A model generated the notes under the pieces. The model ran no database searches and was not told the DNA's origin. It saw only the letters and a list, made by a program, of their open reading frames with translations. A stretch of 64,000 bases of DNA, taken from positions 27,887-91,886 of the forward strand of contig NZ_CABEGA010000073.1 of NCBI RefSeq assembly GCF_901521055.1, read 5' to 3'. This document shows positions 63,726 to 64,000 of this stretch, in pieces. A program made the position numbers and the translations under genes. The stretch comes from Cellulomonas hominis. Its GTDB lineage: Bacteria; Actinomycetota; Actinomycetes; Actinomycetales; Cellulomonadaceae. How positions within the stretch are numbered: position 1 is the first letter of the stretch; the number at the start of each line of letters is the position of its first letter.

Positions 63726-63974
63726 ATGGATTGGCGCCACCGCGCAGCATGCCTGACCGAGGACCCGGAGCTGTTCTTCCCGATCGGCAACACGGGCCCG
63801 GCCCTGCTGCAGATCGAGGAGGCCAAGGCCGTGTGCCGCCGGTGCGACGTGGTCGACACGTGCCTGAAGTGGGCGCTCGAGTCCGGCCAGGACGCCGGCG
63901 TCTGGGGCGGCCTCTCGGAGGACGAGCGCCGCGCCCTCAAGCGCCGCACCGCCCGCCAGCGCCGCGCCGGCTGA
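63726..63974 (+). CDS. whiB1: WhiB-family iron-sulfur regulator, WhiB1 type
   Basis: 82 residues. Four cysteines bind a 4Fe-4S cluster: C9, C37, C40 and C46 (C-x2-C-x5-C spacing in VCRRCDVVDTC). MDWRHRAACLTEDPELFFPI, GNTGPALLQIEEAK, GVWGGLSEDERR and the basic tail LKRRTARQRR match Mycobacterium tuberculosis WhiB1 almost block by block, so this is the conserved, usually essential sigma-A-interacting WhiB1 branch, nitric oxide responsive in mycobacteria. ATG 63726 has GAGGAG upstream. Long leader with a stem-loop. Confidence 0.95.
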   Translation: MDWRHRAACLTEDPELFFPIGNTGPALLQIEEAKAVCRRCDVVDTCLKWALESGQDAGVWGGLSEDERRALKRRTARQRRAG

Positions 63975-64000
63975 CGCACCGCACCACCACGACGCCCGCC

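Overview
The window is about 74% GC with dense, mostly GTG/ATG-started and overlapping genes. It carries a WhiB1-type regulator, LCP (LytR-CpsA-Psr) proteins and a purK/purE pair next to a gtrA-like gene. Together these point to a high-GC Gram-positive actinobacterium, probably Micrococcales and possibly Cellulomonas-like (inference from gene content and base composition; no marker gene such as rRNA is present). No tRNA, rRNA, insertion sequence, prophage or CRISPR array was seen.

Bases 1-48,300 form one large cell-surface glycan locus in several short operons. Nucleotide-sugar supply includes two tandem GDP-mannose 4,6-dehydratase paralogues and ManA; RmlA, RmlB, RmlC and RmlD (complete dTDP-L-rhamnose pathway, scattered over four sites); WecE and WecD (dTDP-4-acetamido-4,6-dideoxygalactose branch); a complete CMP-pseudaminic acid pathway PseB, PseC, PseF, a fused PseG-PseH, and PseI; and GalE. 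Assembly and export genes include two Wzx-type flippases, one Wzm/Wzt ABC exporter whose ATPase has a carbohydrate-binding-type C-terminal extension, at least nine glycosyltransferases, and two kinds of three-part lipid-linked-sugar module: GtrA + GT2 + large membrane protein at 13.5-17.4 kb, and GT2 + DUF2304 + DUF2142 at 6.4-9.1 kb, with a second GT2 + DUF2304 pair at 30.4-31.6 kb. Two secreted cell-wall proteins, one SpoIID-like and one an N-acetylmuramoyl-L-alanine amidase, share the same C-terminal triple VLDTR repeat.

Bases 48,400-52,450 hold two LCP proteins, which attach glycopolymers to peptidoglycan, and a convergent, overlapping acyltransferase-3 gene. Bases 52,600-55,000 hold purE, purK and a stand-alone GtrA. 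Bases 55,000-59,300 hold two two-component systems of different families, head to head. Bases 59,400-62,900 hold a MacB/FtsX-type ABC transporter. The right edge carries a small membrane protein and whiB1 behind a roughly 350-base leader.

The sugar pathways feed glycosyltransferases that build more than one glycan (two flippases plus an ABC exporter imply several export routes). The LCP proteins and the surface hydrolases would act on the finished wall polymer. A striking regulatory theme is that about 18 genes have a TANNNT (or CANNNT) -10 hexamer ending 6-8 bases before the start codon, the layout of leaderless transcripts. Several are arranged as compact divergent pairs.
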